From Antennarius striatus (Eukaryota; Chordata; Actinopteri; Lophiiformes; Antennariidae), in contig NC_090797.1 in NCBI RefSeq assembly GCF_040054535.1, positions 11,358,501 through 11,422,500 on the forward strand: 64,000 bases of DNA, read 5' to 3'. The notes below the pieces were generated by a model that saw only the letters and a list, made by a program, of their open reading frames with translations, did no database searches and was not told the DNA's origin. Position 1 is the stretch's first letter, and the number at the start of each line of letters is the position of its first letter. The position numbers were made by a program, and so were the translations under genes. Below are positions 1-15,492 of the stretch, in pieces.

Positions 1-1542
1 AGAACCCAAGAAAAGAAACAATATGAGTTTAAGTCTCCATGTTAAACCTGCTTTATTTACTTCAGTTTTATTTAAAATCAAGCTTTAATTGAAACTTTTT
101 CGCTCATTTTTTCACCTGTCATTTGTTTTTACAAGCCCAACGTTTTATAATCTAACCATCGTGCTATACTGCTTTTGTTTCACCATCATTATTTCATGTT
201 TTTTCACTCGACATAAATAAGAACATCAGAAACTTCTAAACTCTCGACTTCTAAACGTTGGAATACCCCTTCGGCGCTCTCTTTTGCTCCTTCACTCCTA
301 CAAACCGCTACGTTTTTATTTTTCAACTAGGAATTAATGTCTTCTGATTAATCTCTTACAACATCAAATAAATATCTGGTTAAATATTTATCAACTATTT
401 AAAGGCACTTTATATATGAGTCCATCTAGAAATGTAATATTTGACCCTGGAACTTATTATCACTAAAACAGCCAATCAAACTGAACTACGGGTGGCACAG
501 TGGCTTAGTGGGTAGCACTGTTGTCTCACAGCAGGACGGTCTTGGGGCTTTTCTGTCTGCATGTCCAACTTCCACAGTCAACTGGTGACCCCCGCCCCGT
601 GACCCTACAGCAGTTACATGAATGAATGAATAAATTAAAATAAAATTACTGACCTGAACAAAAACATCACTGGCGCTAACTGAAAGTGATACTCAGTGCT
701 CTGTTAGATGAGTGACTGCGTACCGCTGTCAGCACTGGGTAAACTGCATTCACACGTATCCAGGCAACAAGTTGTTCCCCTGTGAGAAAAGCAACAACGC
801 TGATACGAAGAGGAAAAGTTGCCCCTCCAGCTCTGACACAAAGTGCCCTGCGTGTTTTTTCACCACAATGAAGGTTTAAGGAGATTTCCAGCATGACCTG
901 AATTTTCCATTCATTTGTTTTACATTTTATTTCCTTTTAATGCAAATTGTTACCGAAAAAATGACATTTAATTCAAACTCGCCCACCAGAAAGCTACTTT
1001 CTAACACTCAGTCTCCTCTCAATGCAACTAATGATACGAACTCTGGATACAAAGCACAAAGTCAGACAACGCCTTGAAAACCACGCTGGACCTTTCCTTA
1101 AAAATCCTATGAGAACCCAAGGGAACCTGTTCTAATCCATCAGACTATGACTACAGTGTCTATATTTTGTTGATTTAGAATTCCTGCATCTGAGCTAATT
1201 TAGCCCACAGTAGAAACTACAGCTGTGAAGTTGTCGAAGCAGCAATTTTGTATTCCATCCTCATCCTCGTGCAGATATGTTGCATCCTAGATAGTGAGCT
1301 GGCCTGAGAGCTACGGCTAAAAGACGGCGCGTGTAAACCATTCAACGACCGAGGTAATGTAACGCTCATTCATTTACCAGCTCTTGGTGGTTGTTGCAGC
1401 GACTGAGCAGACCTAAATAACTTGTGATGAGGGTTAAATGTATACTGAGAGGCTTCAGCACCAGCAGGGCTCCACGGCCCGACCCTGTGTCCGTAAACGT
1501 CTGTGTGTGTCTCCACGACAGGGTTTCCTCCGTGCCAACGCG
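1..1542 (-). other. stk38l 3' UTR and downstream flank
   Basis: AT-rich sequence beyond the stk38l stop, with no coding exon. A minus-strand AATAAA (TTTATT at 926-931) could end a 3' UTR of about 610 nt. Further TTTATT strings occur at 52-57 and elsewhere, so the true cleavage site is open. It contains a degenerate SINE fragment (about 487-640). Confidence 0.45.
487..640 (+). repeat. Degenerate tRNA-derived SINE fragment
   Basis: Begins with a GGTGGCACAGTGG-type head followed by GTGGGTAGCACTG, as in the intact copy at 15728-16070. It then jumps through a shortened middle to a CCCCGCCCCGTGACC block and a GAATGAATGAATAAA tail. The internal region is mostly deleted. No clear target-site duplication was found. 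Confidence 0.6.
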
Positions 1543-5917
<4,375 letters not shown>

Positions 5918-6172
5918 ACTATCCTGTATGGAAACATGAACGCAACACATCAGGTCATGTTCATTCAAAAAAAACAACAACATTTTGTTAAATTTATCAG
6001 TGTTGTTCTTCTCATCTAAAATATTCTTCCTACTACTGAGGATGTTGTATTTCTGTTGTTTTATGAGCACAGAGGTAGTTTTAATCTGGTTGCCAGGATA
6101 TTTTACTGGGAGGACTGAAAGGGACCCACTGGGAAAATTAAATATGAAATAGTTCAGATATAACATACTTAC

Positions 6173-6298
6173 TGAACTAAATCCAGGATTATTTTGGGTT
6201 TTTTTTCTGTTGTCACCCAGCCTGCTGCCACGCCTGTGTGGTGAGGACTGGCTGATGAACTTTTCTGAGCCACTTTCCAGTCTGGTTGGTATTTCATC
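6173..6298 (-). other. stk38l: Probable 5' exon of stk38l, in frame with the kinase start
   Basis: A 126-nt interval on the minus strand with an AG acceptor (6300-6299) and a strong GTAAGT donor (6172-6167). It is open for exactly 42 codons in the phase that would join, without a stop, to the stk38l initiator exon (acceptor before 5924, two codons ahead of ATG 5917). The peptide starts DEIPTRLESGSEKFI and is Ser/Arg/Lys rich. No ATG lies in this frame, so the conservative reading is a 5' UTR exon. A different frame begins at an ATG one base into the exon and would act as an upstream ORF. Transcript evidence is lacking. Confidence 0.5.
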
Positions 6299-9200
6299 CT
6301 ACAACCACCACGTGATAACAGTGGCTGCTGCTCAAAAAGTTCACTAAGGCTTTAAACATGTTCATCCAATACCCTCAGGTTCTCTGTGTTGGGACTTTCT
6401 ATTTAAGCAATGGAAATGACCACAAACTACATCTGCTTACACAAACACAGACAGCACAACACTCAGTGCCTTGTCTAGGCCGTAACATTCTAAACACTAA
6501 AAGGACACAGATAACTGATAACGCTGAAACGCTGACAATTACAATACATCATCGCTTTGAAGCGGGATGTAACAATCTAAGGTAAAAATGAAGTTCCAAC
6601 ACGGTGTAATGTCACTGCACTCATCCTGAGTTCAGCATTACGTAAGCAGAACATGAGGAAACATTCTGAATGCTCTTATCTGTATCAAACTCAAAACATG
6701 CCGACACGTTGAGCTGAGCGATGTGCAGCCTTTTAGACATTCAGCATCAAAATGAGACGGCTTGTTTTAAGGGTGTACAAATATTAGATTTCCGTCGACT
6801 CATACTATTTTAAGATAAAGAAAAAAGAAAAAAAAAAGAGAGGATCATCCAAATTTGTAAGAACAAAACAAAAAACTGAAATTTTGGATCAGTTTCGTGA
6901 AAATTTGTCTCCCAGGTTATTCAGGAACTACTTTTTCTACAGGTTTGTACAAACTGGATTGGGCGTACATCCTTTGAGAAATCACAGAAATAACAAACAC
7001 ATAATGACGTTACTTTATACAATATTAATATAAGCTAAATTGGAACATGGCGCGACAGAGAGGAAGATGATGGATGTGTGTAACATCATACTTGAGTATT
7101 TGAGTAGGTGCAACATTATTTATGGGCTTGTTTAGCTCATAGAGAGATAATAATAACGTGTTTCGTCTAGTCGTCGGTGCTTTTTCTGTCCCGGCTCCAA
7201 CAGCTCCACGACGGCAGAACAGGAGCTGAGACTAAAATGATCCGAGCACCGGACAGTTTTATCTGAAGGATGAAATTCAAGGCCTTGGGGCCAAATGTGG
7301 CCCTCCACATCATTGTATGTGGCCCGCGAGAGCATAAGAGGTCAGAGTGTTTAAAAATTAATATAAGCGTATTTGTTTCTGTGCAACTTTTTCTGTTTGT
7401 AATTAAGCTTACTGTACATTGAGTTATATTTAGTTACATTTACGAGTTACATCTGGCCCTTTGAGGACAGCCATTATGCTGACTTGCCCCTCAGAGAAAA
7501 TGAGTTTAACCCCCCTGTAGCTGGTCAACAACATGCTGGAGCTGTACAACTACTCACGCCATCACTCTGGGATCCACACTAGGAAACCAGACTACAGACA
7601 TTATTGTATTATACACACATTTATCCAGAAAGTATTATTATATGATTACTAGTATTTGATTTCAATCTTGCTAAATTACCTATTTAAAATGTTTGTGATT
7701 CATTTCTGACTGTTTTTAATGAATTTGAATCCAAAGTTTGTTAGCGTTTTAGCTGTTTGTCAGCTGTTTGTCAACTCAGAGAAATACCTGTCTCTTTAGT
7801 TCATAGAGATCCTCAACATCTGCACGAAAAACTAAACCAACCTCTGATTTTGTCTCCTAACAATTATAAACAGAAATCTGTGACAAAACGATTGTGCTGT
7901 ATTCTATTTCCCCACAATACTCTAATTTCACTTTCATCTCTTTTACTCAAAGAATGTTTTCTTCATCTGTTGGAATTCAAATGTAATCATAGCTAACAAT
8001 ATCTATGCAGGACTATTATTACTCATACTTTCCAGGTCTAGCAGTTAATAGTACTGAGCTGCAACTGAGCAATGGAATTTATGAACACACTTGAGCCATG
8101 GGCTTCAACAGCTTTTTTTTTTTTTTTGCTTGTTTCTTCAACAAGGTGGAAAATGAAGCATCATTAAGGCTGTTGGCTCCCAGCTCAGCCAGCCGAGTTC
8201 AGTCTGAAGTGATTCTGTTTGGCTTGAAGTTAAACAGATCCACCCTGTTCCTAAACAAACAAGACTGCACCACTCAGACACTTACAAAGATGGCATTATA
8301 GAAGCCAGCTCACTGAAGCCTGCAGCCTAAAACACAGGGCATAGCTAACCTACCACTTACAAAGAAAATATTTGTTAGGATCAATTTCAGCTGACTGTGG
8401 CTTCGGTATTGAGGGCATTGTCCGTTTATCAAAAGCTTCTCCTACTTTACATGCTAGTGTACTGAGCAGGAACCTTCACCCTAACGTGTCCCCGGGGTGT
8501 CTAAGGCTCCTCCTGCACCTCAGAGTCAAATGCAAAGTGAAAATGTTCCCCCTGGATACGAATAAAGTATTTCTTTTTAAATATTTTGAAATTCAGAAGC
8601 AAATTCCTTGTACAGCTAATAATACTCACAGTATCGAACAATAATATTTCAATAAGTCTGTGACCTAACTACTCTTCAATGACTCTAGATTATACTGATT
8701 TCACACACAGACACACTCCACCCTTAAAATGCTGTCAGAGACTGGAGAGGAAACTCTTTCTGTCCCAAATGAAAGGGCTCGGTCATTATACCAGAGAAAG
8801 GAATGGGGTGTACACACATACAAAAAATAAATAAATCAACTTTTATGAAAAGTTGATGCAAAATTCTCACAATAGCACTGTCATGTTGTCTATCAATTAT
8901 TCTGGCTACATTTTCCTCAAAATATGCACTGCATTATTATTTAATATTTCAGAAAGCATTATAACGTTATATAATGCAAATGTTTGTACAATGCCTGTTT
9001 ATCCGACGTTGTATTTTGTCAGTATAGTCAAAATAAAGAATGAACAAAATACACCAGTACTAAATAACTTATTTTAAGTCTGAGATATTAATGAATAGTC
9101 ATGCTTTGCATCCATTGCGATGATCTGCATGTATTCACCTGCAGAGACAGAGTGCCTGCATGAACATCTATTGCGCTGTGGAAGCACGTAAATATGTCTA

Positions 9201-9435
9201 CTTATAAATTAATTGTAAGTTTTTAATATTTTTAATATTAAAAAACTTCCAATTTAATAATATAGTTTTAATGTTAACATCCAAACACTGGTGGAGTCTG
9301 TAGCTGTGCAGCCTGAGCCATTTGTCCGTTATCACACTATACCCTGACGTCTGTCTGACAGGTACATGACAGACACAATACATGTTCGACAGTATATAAA
9401 TAAAAAGCTTTCAATGGGGAATGTTTTTCACCTAC
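6299..9435. other. stk38l 5' UTR intron; no gene seen
   Basis: About 3.1 kb of AT-rich sequence between the two candidate upstream stk38l exons. Short open frames here show no family resemblance. It holds one dispersed GGCC-type repeat (7268-7515) and homopolymer runs (A-rich near 6820-6840, T-rich near 8111-8127). Confidence 0.5.
7268..7515 (+). repeat. Dispersed 'GGCCAAATGTGGCCC' element, copy 1
   Basis: Starts with ATTCAAGGCC and GGGGCCAAATGTGGCCCTCC, continues through ATGTGGCCCGCGAGAGCATAA and ends with TTTGAGGACAGCCATTATGC. The same ordered blocks recur at 36876-37350 and, internally deleted, at 41871-41945. This is an old interspersed repeat of unassigned class. Confidence 0.75.
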
Positions 9436-9700
9436 CTCCGTGTCCTGCTCCAGAGTCAATTATTGGCTTGCCGCCACCCCACGACCCAGTTGAATTAATA
9501 AATTTGTGTTTTCTACCTAATATTTAGGCTACTGAACGCGAGAGGTTTCAGCAACCCTTTAGCGGAACTTATCCATCTGCTCAGGAAACATCGCGAATGT
9601 CAATAGCAAATCTCAACATAAGTCAACTGTGGATGACAAGAAGCTAGCCTGAAATAATTTTCAAATATGTAAATGTCTACATTTACACATCCTGACCTTC
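9436..9700 (-). other. stk38l: Probable first noncoding exon of stk38l (5' boundary uncertain)
   Basis: On the minus strand a strong donor GAG|GTAGGT ends a candidate exon at 9436. The last seven codons before the donor (from CTG at 9453-9451, with A at -3 and G at +4) continue in frame into the 6298-6173 exon. An in-frame TAA lies just upstream at 9462-9460. The 5' boundary is a guess, placed below a CCAAT-bearing, CpG-containing promoter at about 9700-9960. Confidence 0.35.
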
Positions 9701-9960
9701 CTCCGTCTTTTTCGCTACGAAATCTGGAATAAGAGCGATGCTTCCTGTGGTCGTCAGGCTCATCGCACGTTCAAGCCACGCAACGGCGTATGCTTTGACT
9801 GACACCAGCAGCAACCAATCAGCGTTGAGTAAATCGTGCCGCAGGTTCAATCAGCCTATGATATGTGGACAATACATATTAATGACAGCTAGTATCAACC
9901 AATAAGAGGGTAAAGAACGGTCTCACGTCCCGCTCCCACCCCAGCCTTGGACTCCAGATC
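9700..9960 (-). promoter_or_regulatory. Probable stk38l promoter
   Basis: A region richer in CG dinucleotides than its flanks, with CCAAT pentamers at 9815-9819 and 9899-9903 and a related CAATCA at about 9848. It lies directly upstream, on the minus strand, of the candidate stk38l first exon. No TATA box is obvious, which fits a housekeeping-type promoter. The transcription start is not fixed. Confidence 0.4.
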
Positions 9961-12246
9961 GCAGTCTCTTTTGGCTAACACGCCTTTGTAGCTTTGAAAA
10001 TTATAGTGAGAATGTAGTATATAAGATCTCTACATTATATGTCGTTAGGATTTGAATATCTTATTATTGAAATAAAAAAGAACATTAAAAACATGCGATA
10101 TTTTTAAAAACTAATTCTTAATCAACACCATTAATGAATTAGTTCCCTCAATTAAAGGCAACATTGTAATAAAATAATGAATAAATGAACGAATGAATGA
10201 CTTATAATGATATATCATATCTATTCTTCAAATAAGACACTGGATTTTTTTTTTACATCCTAACATTGACGTTCCAAGAGAATGATTTTTATCTCAATAT
10301 TGAAGCACTTGTACATGTTCACCCTATCTGCAGTTTTTTATTTCCTTGCTCTTGTGTCTCTATATGCTAAAGGTCCATAGGCCAAAGAACATGTATGCAG
10401 TGAATAATTACCCTATTTACTACTAAAACAGACAGGTCACAAAACTGATAATACCAAAATAAAACTATTTGTTGACTAAACAGTCAGCAAAAAGCCATTC
10501 AAGTTGGTGGAATAAGTTTCTCTGCTCTAAATCTCCTTTTTTTTTTTTTTTACAAATTGAGTGCATTTACTGATGTGAAGAATTGTGATGTCAACATACA
10601 GAAAGGTGGGTACACCCTGCTCACACGCCTGGGTGTGGTGTCCAGCAGACAAGGCTGTTTTTATGTTGCTCACATCAATGGGCCCAGTGAGCAGTGAAAC
10701 AGCACTATATTTAGATTTGGGCTATAAACACTCTGGCTTGCAGCCTGAGTTTCTAAAGTCAGTTCAAAACAGACTGACATTCTGAATTAAATCAAAATCA
10801 ACCAACATTTACTGCCGGTTGGAAATATTGTCACAGGAGTTCTGTGAAATTAGAAAATTTATGAATGACTTTTCCCATTCAGGTAGTTCATTAGACTGGC
10901 AGACAAGAAAGTGAAATCAGTGAATATTTCCTAGGTGAGACATTATGTATTATGTTACTTGCAAGTCATCTTAGTTCATTTAGTCCTAAGAAACACATAC
11001 AATAAGGTGTCTGGTCTTATGAGCTCATAAAATTTATGAGGTATCTGGGCCTGGTAAATATAAAAGTAAATGAGAAACACTACAAGCATTGTCTTGTTTC
11101 TTCTACTTGTTATGCCGTATAACTTAACTGAATCCTTACACTGAATCTTAAAAGTGGAAGCCTACGAAGTAAGTGCATTCTTATGTCATCAGCAACTCTT
11201 CCTTCTTTTACCCTTCAAGAGACTGTTATTTCCTCAATGCTATTTTCATCTCACTTATGAAATCCTGAGATCATAAAATATGGTCAGACCACAGATTAGT
11301 TCCTTAAAACTTTGTTGATATTCTGGTGAGTCTACAAGCAAACAACAGCTTGTTCTGTTGTTTTTAACAGATGTCTCTGACTGAAACAACAGGAAACGGC
11401 AGATCAGACCACCAGTCAAACATTATCACACAACAAATAAAACAGCTTAGTGTTCTGAGGAGCCGCCTGTCCTAGGTCTTGTCACCACGCCCAAGAAGGC
11501 CATCATTAAAAACTTTTAACACAGACACTGTACAATGTGGACTTCTAGAAGCAGTTCCATACATTTTGGATATGAATTTGGTTATTTTACCAATAAGAAA
11601 ACTGAAAATATGAGGCAACTAAAAGTATGTTCTAGAGATAAAATGCTTTCCCCCCAAATGATTCAGAAACATACATTTTATTAGGTCACAAAAAGAAAAA
11701 GTCTGACAAATTAAAAATCAAATACTGTAAAGTTATCAGAATAAAATTAAATGTGCAGTTTTTGTTTAAGTTTTATTAAAACCAATCCATCAGATATGTT
11801 ACAGCAAGCTGAGCAGATTTATAAGTGATCTGCAGAGAGCTTGTTTTTTCAGTGAATATACTTCAAAACAATTCATAAATATCTACAATGGCCTTAACAA
11901 ACACAACATGAACATAAAACCTTAAAACTTTGATCATTCTCACACACAGCCCATGGTGTTTCAGACCAATAAGTTTACTAATATTTACTTAATCCTTCTG
12001 AATCAGCAGAAATGTCCACACATAAAATTATCTTTGTGAGAATTATTACTGTAACTAAGCAACAAAGTGATGTTTCATTCACTGCATGCCATTGTATGGC
12101 TGTATGGCATTTCACATTTCACATACACACTTTCAGCATATTCAGAGAATTTTGAGGTATTAAACCGATGTTGGTGAGTGAAAAACATAACAAACATAAG
12201 AGATATCCACTGATTATTGTCCCGAATTGCATTACAATGTTTCATG
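9961..12246. other. stk38l-med21 intergenic region and med21 3' UTR
   Basis: AT-rich interval with no recognisable exon. The med21 3' UTR probably runs from 12246 to about 11755, with a minus-strand AATAAA seen as TTTATT at 11772-11777. The rest shows only homopolymer runs and isolated short open frames. Confidence 0.5.
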
Positions 12247-13457
12247 TCAGGATTCGGCTGGCGAAGGCTGGCTTGGTGCTCCGTTGCGGGTCCGTAGCTG
12301 CGACTGGGCAATGTCAGCAAGAGCGCTCTGGATCTTCTCCAGAAGCATATCGCCACGGTAGACCACTTCCTCCAGACGGGCAGCTGCCTCGTGGTTTTCC
12401 TCCTCCAGCTGCCGTAAACTCGCCGCCTGACGAAAAGCAAAAACAATTAAATGAGAAGAATAATTCACAATGAAAGGCTGTGACATGTCCTTATTTTGTG
12501 TTCATCAAATGGGGCAATATCTAAACATTATGTTACATTACTGTAAAAACATTTTTGACTGTATATCTCATGGTAAACCACGCTATAGCTTCCAAAAGGA
12601 ATTTTAAATAACTCAAGGTCAACCTGAGTAAACACAAATAACGTATAACTCACACACACAGATGATTGAAATAAAGTATGTCCATCCTGTAGCTCTAACA
12701 AAGTTATTAACATTACAACAAATGGAGAAGATTTAAATAAAGGTTCACAGATGTGGCCAACCTTCCATCAGGTGGACATATTATCTCAGTTAAGGTCAAA
12801 TTCTCACCAACATGGACTGAAATAAATGTTTGAACACAGTTTAAGGGAACTATGAATTTTATGTATACCCAAAGATATTATTCTTTTACTTCAACTCATA
12901 AAAAATGGAACACAAAACAGAAATGCTGTACTTGTATAACTTGCATATAACCATTTTATTAGTTTGAACATAAACAGCACATCAGTTAAAGCAAATTATA
13001 TATTTTAGGAACGTTACTTATGACAGTTGGATTTGATTTATGTTTCAGGGTCCTAGCTTTGTCCCAGCTGATTCAGTTGAACTGGCCAGCCCTACTCAAA
13101 CATCTGAAGTGATAAGAGCTGTTGAATATTTTTACTGCAGTTAATGTCCAACAAATAAAAAATATTATTTTGCTTGAAATTGTAAGGCATACAATTTTAT
13201 TTGACAAACAATAATATGCATAAACATCAGTAAATAAATTAAGAATTAATTTTAATTTCTCTGTAATTAATCCAGCCATTAATCCAGCCACTGGATTCTT
13301 GCAATAAAGAATTATACAAGAATCTTTAGTGCTTAACTGATCGCTTCACACTTCACCACACAAACAACTACCTTCATAGAGTCTCATGTTTTCAACATTG
13401 GGAAAAACATGCATTTATTTAACTCCTCCAATTGACTGAAAGTTAGAAAAATTAACT

Positions 13458-13543
<86 letters not shown>

Positions 13544-14510
13544 ATCCCATGAGAGAAAAAGGTTCCATCAACTGAATGCATGACTGAAAAATAATGACCT
13601 TGTGAATATCTAACCTGCAGAGCTGCTGTGGACTCTTCACTGGGCAGAGAATCAATCAGGACATCTACATCTTTGGCCGTTCTGGCAATCAGGGCTGCAA
13701 ATAGCTGGGCATATTCTATAAGGATGTAAAGATTAAACAATAATTTAACTATCCTTCAAGTCATTTGCTAAAAGATAAAGCAGACACTATAAAACGCAGT
13801 GCATAGGGCTAGAAAAGTACTTATTATCACAGCCAAAAAATATTATTGTAATAGTAATTAATAGAATTGTTTAGAAAATCACCTGTGCTTTGTGGCATGA
13901 TGTATTAAAAGAAGTCTCAAGGGTAGCAAAATAGCATTATACAGTCTTTTATTTAAGTAAATATACACCACCTTCGGTTGAGTTTGCTGGCTGATCTTTG
14001 TTGATTGCCGTCTGGATGTTATTGAATGAGGCAGGAGGCGCACATTGCTGCAGGACACCGATGGCGTTACAAAACTGATCTGCAAGCTGGACAGAAAAAC
14101 AACTGAGATTACACCTTCACGCAAGTGGGGACGTTTTTGTTGGCGCTGCTAAGCAGATATCTCCTAATATATCTAGTAAGTATAACTCATTTTTAATTTT
14201 CATACTTATAACACAGCAAATCTAAGGTAAATATCTCCGGCTGGAATAATGTTGTTGCTCCAAACTGAAGTTGTGATACCGGGCCCTGATTAGCATCATC
14301 ATCAGCTAACCATTGATGTAGTGATGGAAGCAGTACCTGAAAAATGGGGCCACTGCTTTGCAGGATATACAGTTTACTTGTGATACAGTAAGTTCATACA
14401 TCGTTGTTTTAATTGTTTTATTTAAAAACAAAACTAACAAACAAAAAAACCCCACACATTTTCCTTACCGAATTGACAGCGTCTTGAAGTTGCGTTAGCC
14501 TGTCCGCCAT
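12247..14510 (-). CDS. med21: Mediator complex subunit 21, 4 exons
   Basis: Small middle-module subunit of Mediator that pairs with MED7 and helps connect activators to RNA polymerase II. Exons: 14510-14469, 14086-13972, 13715-13615, 12426-12247; all introns are GT-AG. The spliced frame is 438 nt, or 145 residues, against 144 in human. It opens [19 protein letters not shown] and continues with [40 protein letters not shown] and a C-terminal helix with [19 protein letters not shown]; most of the protein is predicted helical/coiled-coil. The start is fixed by family identity and lies head-to-head with fgfr1op2. Intron 3 carries a long (GT)n. Nothing appears broken. Confidence 0.97.
13459..13540 (+). 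repeat. (GT)41 microsatellite in med21 intron
   Basis: Uninterrupted GT dinucleotides for 82 nt, between the third and fourth coding exons of med21. It is likely length-polymorphic. Confidence 0.97.
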
Positions 14511-14831
14511 GTTTTCTGTATTTTAACAACGTCGTCAATTCTCGCGAGAACAAATGAAATCTCGCAGGATTAAACGATATTTGGGGGATGTAGTTCGTTT
14601 CTCGTCGTTCAGCTATAACGATCGAGTTAAATTATTTCAGATCTGACTTTACAGTGAGAGAGTGTTCAAAGGCAACGTCATTATATCATTTGACGCCTTC
14701 TGTTGTTCTTCTGAGGAAAAAGGCTTGACCAGAAAATCCTTATTGTTTATAGTTGAGGGGGACTGATTAGCCTGTAGCTAATGTTAGCTACTAAACATCA
14801 ACAGGAAGTAACAAGCTAACGTTAGTTAGCA
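14511..14831. promoter_or_regulatory. Bidirectional med21/fgfr1op2 promoter
   Basis: About 320 nt separate the med21 ATG (minus) from the end of the fgfr1op2 leader (plus). It contains a perfect palindromic TCTCGCGAGA at 14540-14549, an element known from TATA-less, often bidirectional, housekeeping promoters. A GTTAGC/GCTAAC cluster follows at about 14767-14830. No TATA box is evident. The head-to-head layout makes shared regulation likely. Confidence 0.7.
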
Positions 14832-14856
14832 ATGTCTTGCGCATTGAATTCTCCAG
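14832..14856 (+). other. fgfr1op2: fgfr1op2 first exon end, with in-frame upstream ATG
   Basis: Ends with CTCCAG|GTACG at 14856. An ATG at 14832 (G at -3) encodes MSCALNSP and, once spliced to the acceptor before 15491, reads G then M-S-C-T-L-E-K in frame. The exon is therefore either the last part of the 5' UTR or a nine-residue N-terminal extension. The 5' end of the exon is not defined. Confidence 0.6.
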
Positions 14857-15492
14857 GTACGATATGTTTTTACACTATTTATTTTATTTGGTAACATTTA
14901 GTGAGAAAGACTTAATAATAAAGCGATTTTGAGTGATATTAGTTAGACCACAATGTCATTTATTGACAGATTTAGCATATATGACTACGTTAAATAGCTA
15001 ATAGGAGCAAAGTTTGTTGGTATTAGTTGTTGTATATCAAACGAAGCAGATGTACTGAGTGCGTAATTGTCTTTACGTTTACTCCAGATCCGAATGGCAT
15101 GTTGATTACTTCTGTATATCACAAACAAGGTAATACCCGACTGATAGACTTTCTGGCACTGCAGCTGTCATCCAAAGCCTGTCTTAAAAATGTCGGCGTT
15201 AGGAACGAGCCAAGTAATCCTCTGGTGAAGCTTGTGTTTTTAGTTTATTCCTGTTATTGTAATGAACAATTACTATTAACTTTGTATTGTGTACCGATGG
15301 ACCGAGTATTGATATACTGTATATTCCAGTCCAAGTTATTATGTGGGCTAACCAATTAACTACTGAAAAGACATATTTCACATCTCTAATTTGTAGCATT
15401 ATCAAGTCATTAAGAAAGGAACTCTAAATAAAAATTCCATGATTATTGGTCTTTCATACCGTCTTTTAATGTTTGATCATATTTCCTCAGGC

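Noticed and set aside
13384-13740. Minus-strand frame of 118 codons with a poly-His/Thr run
   Set aside because: It reads through the (GT)n microsatellite; only its N-proximal half is the real med21 exon 3.
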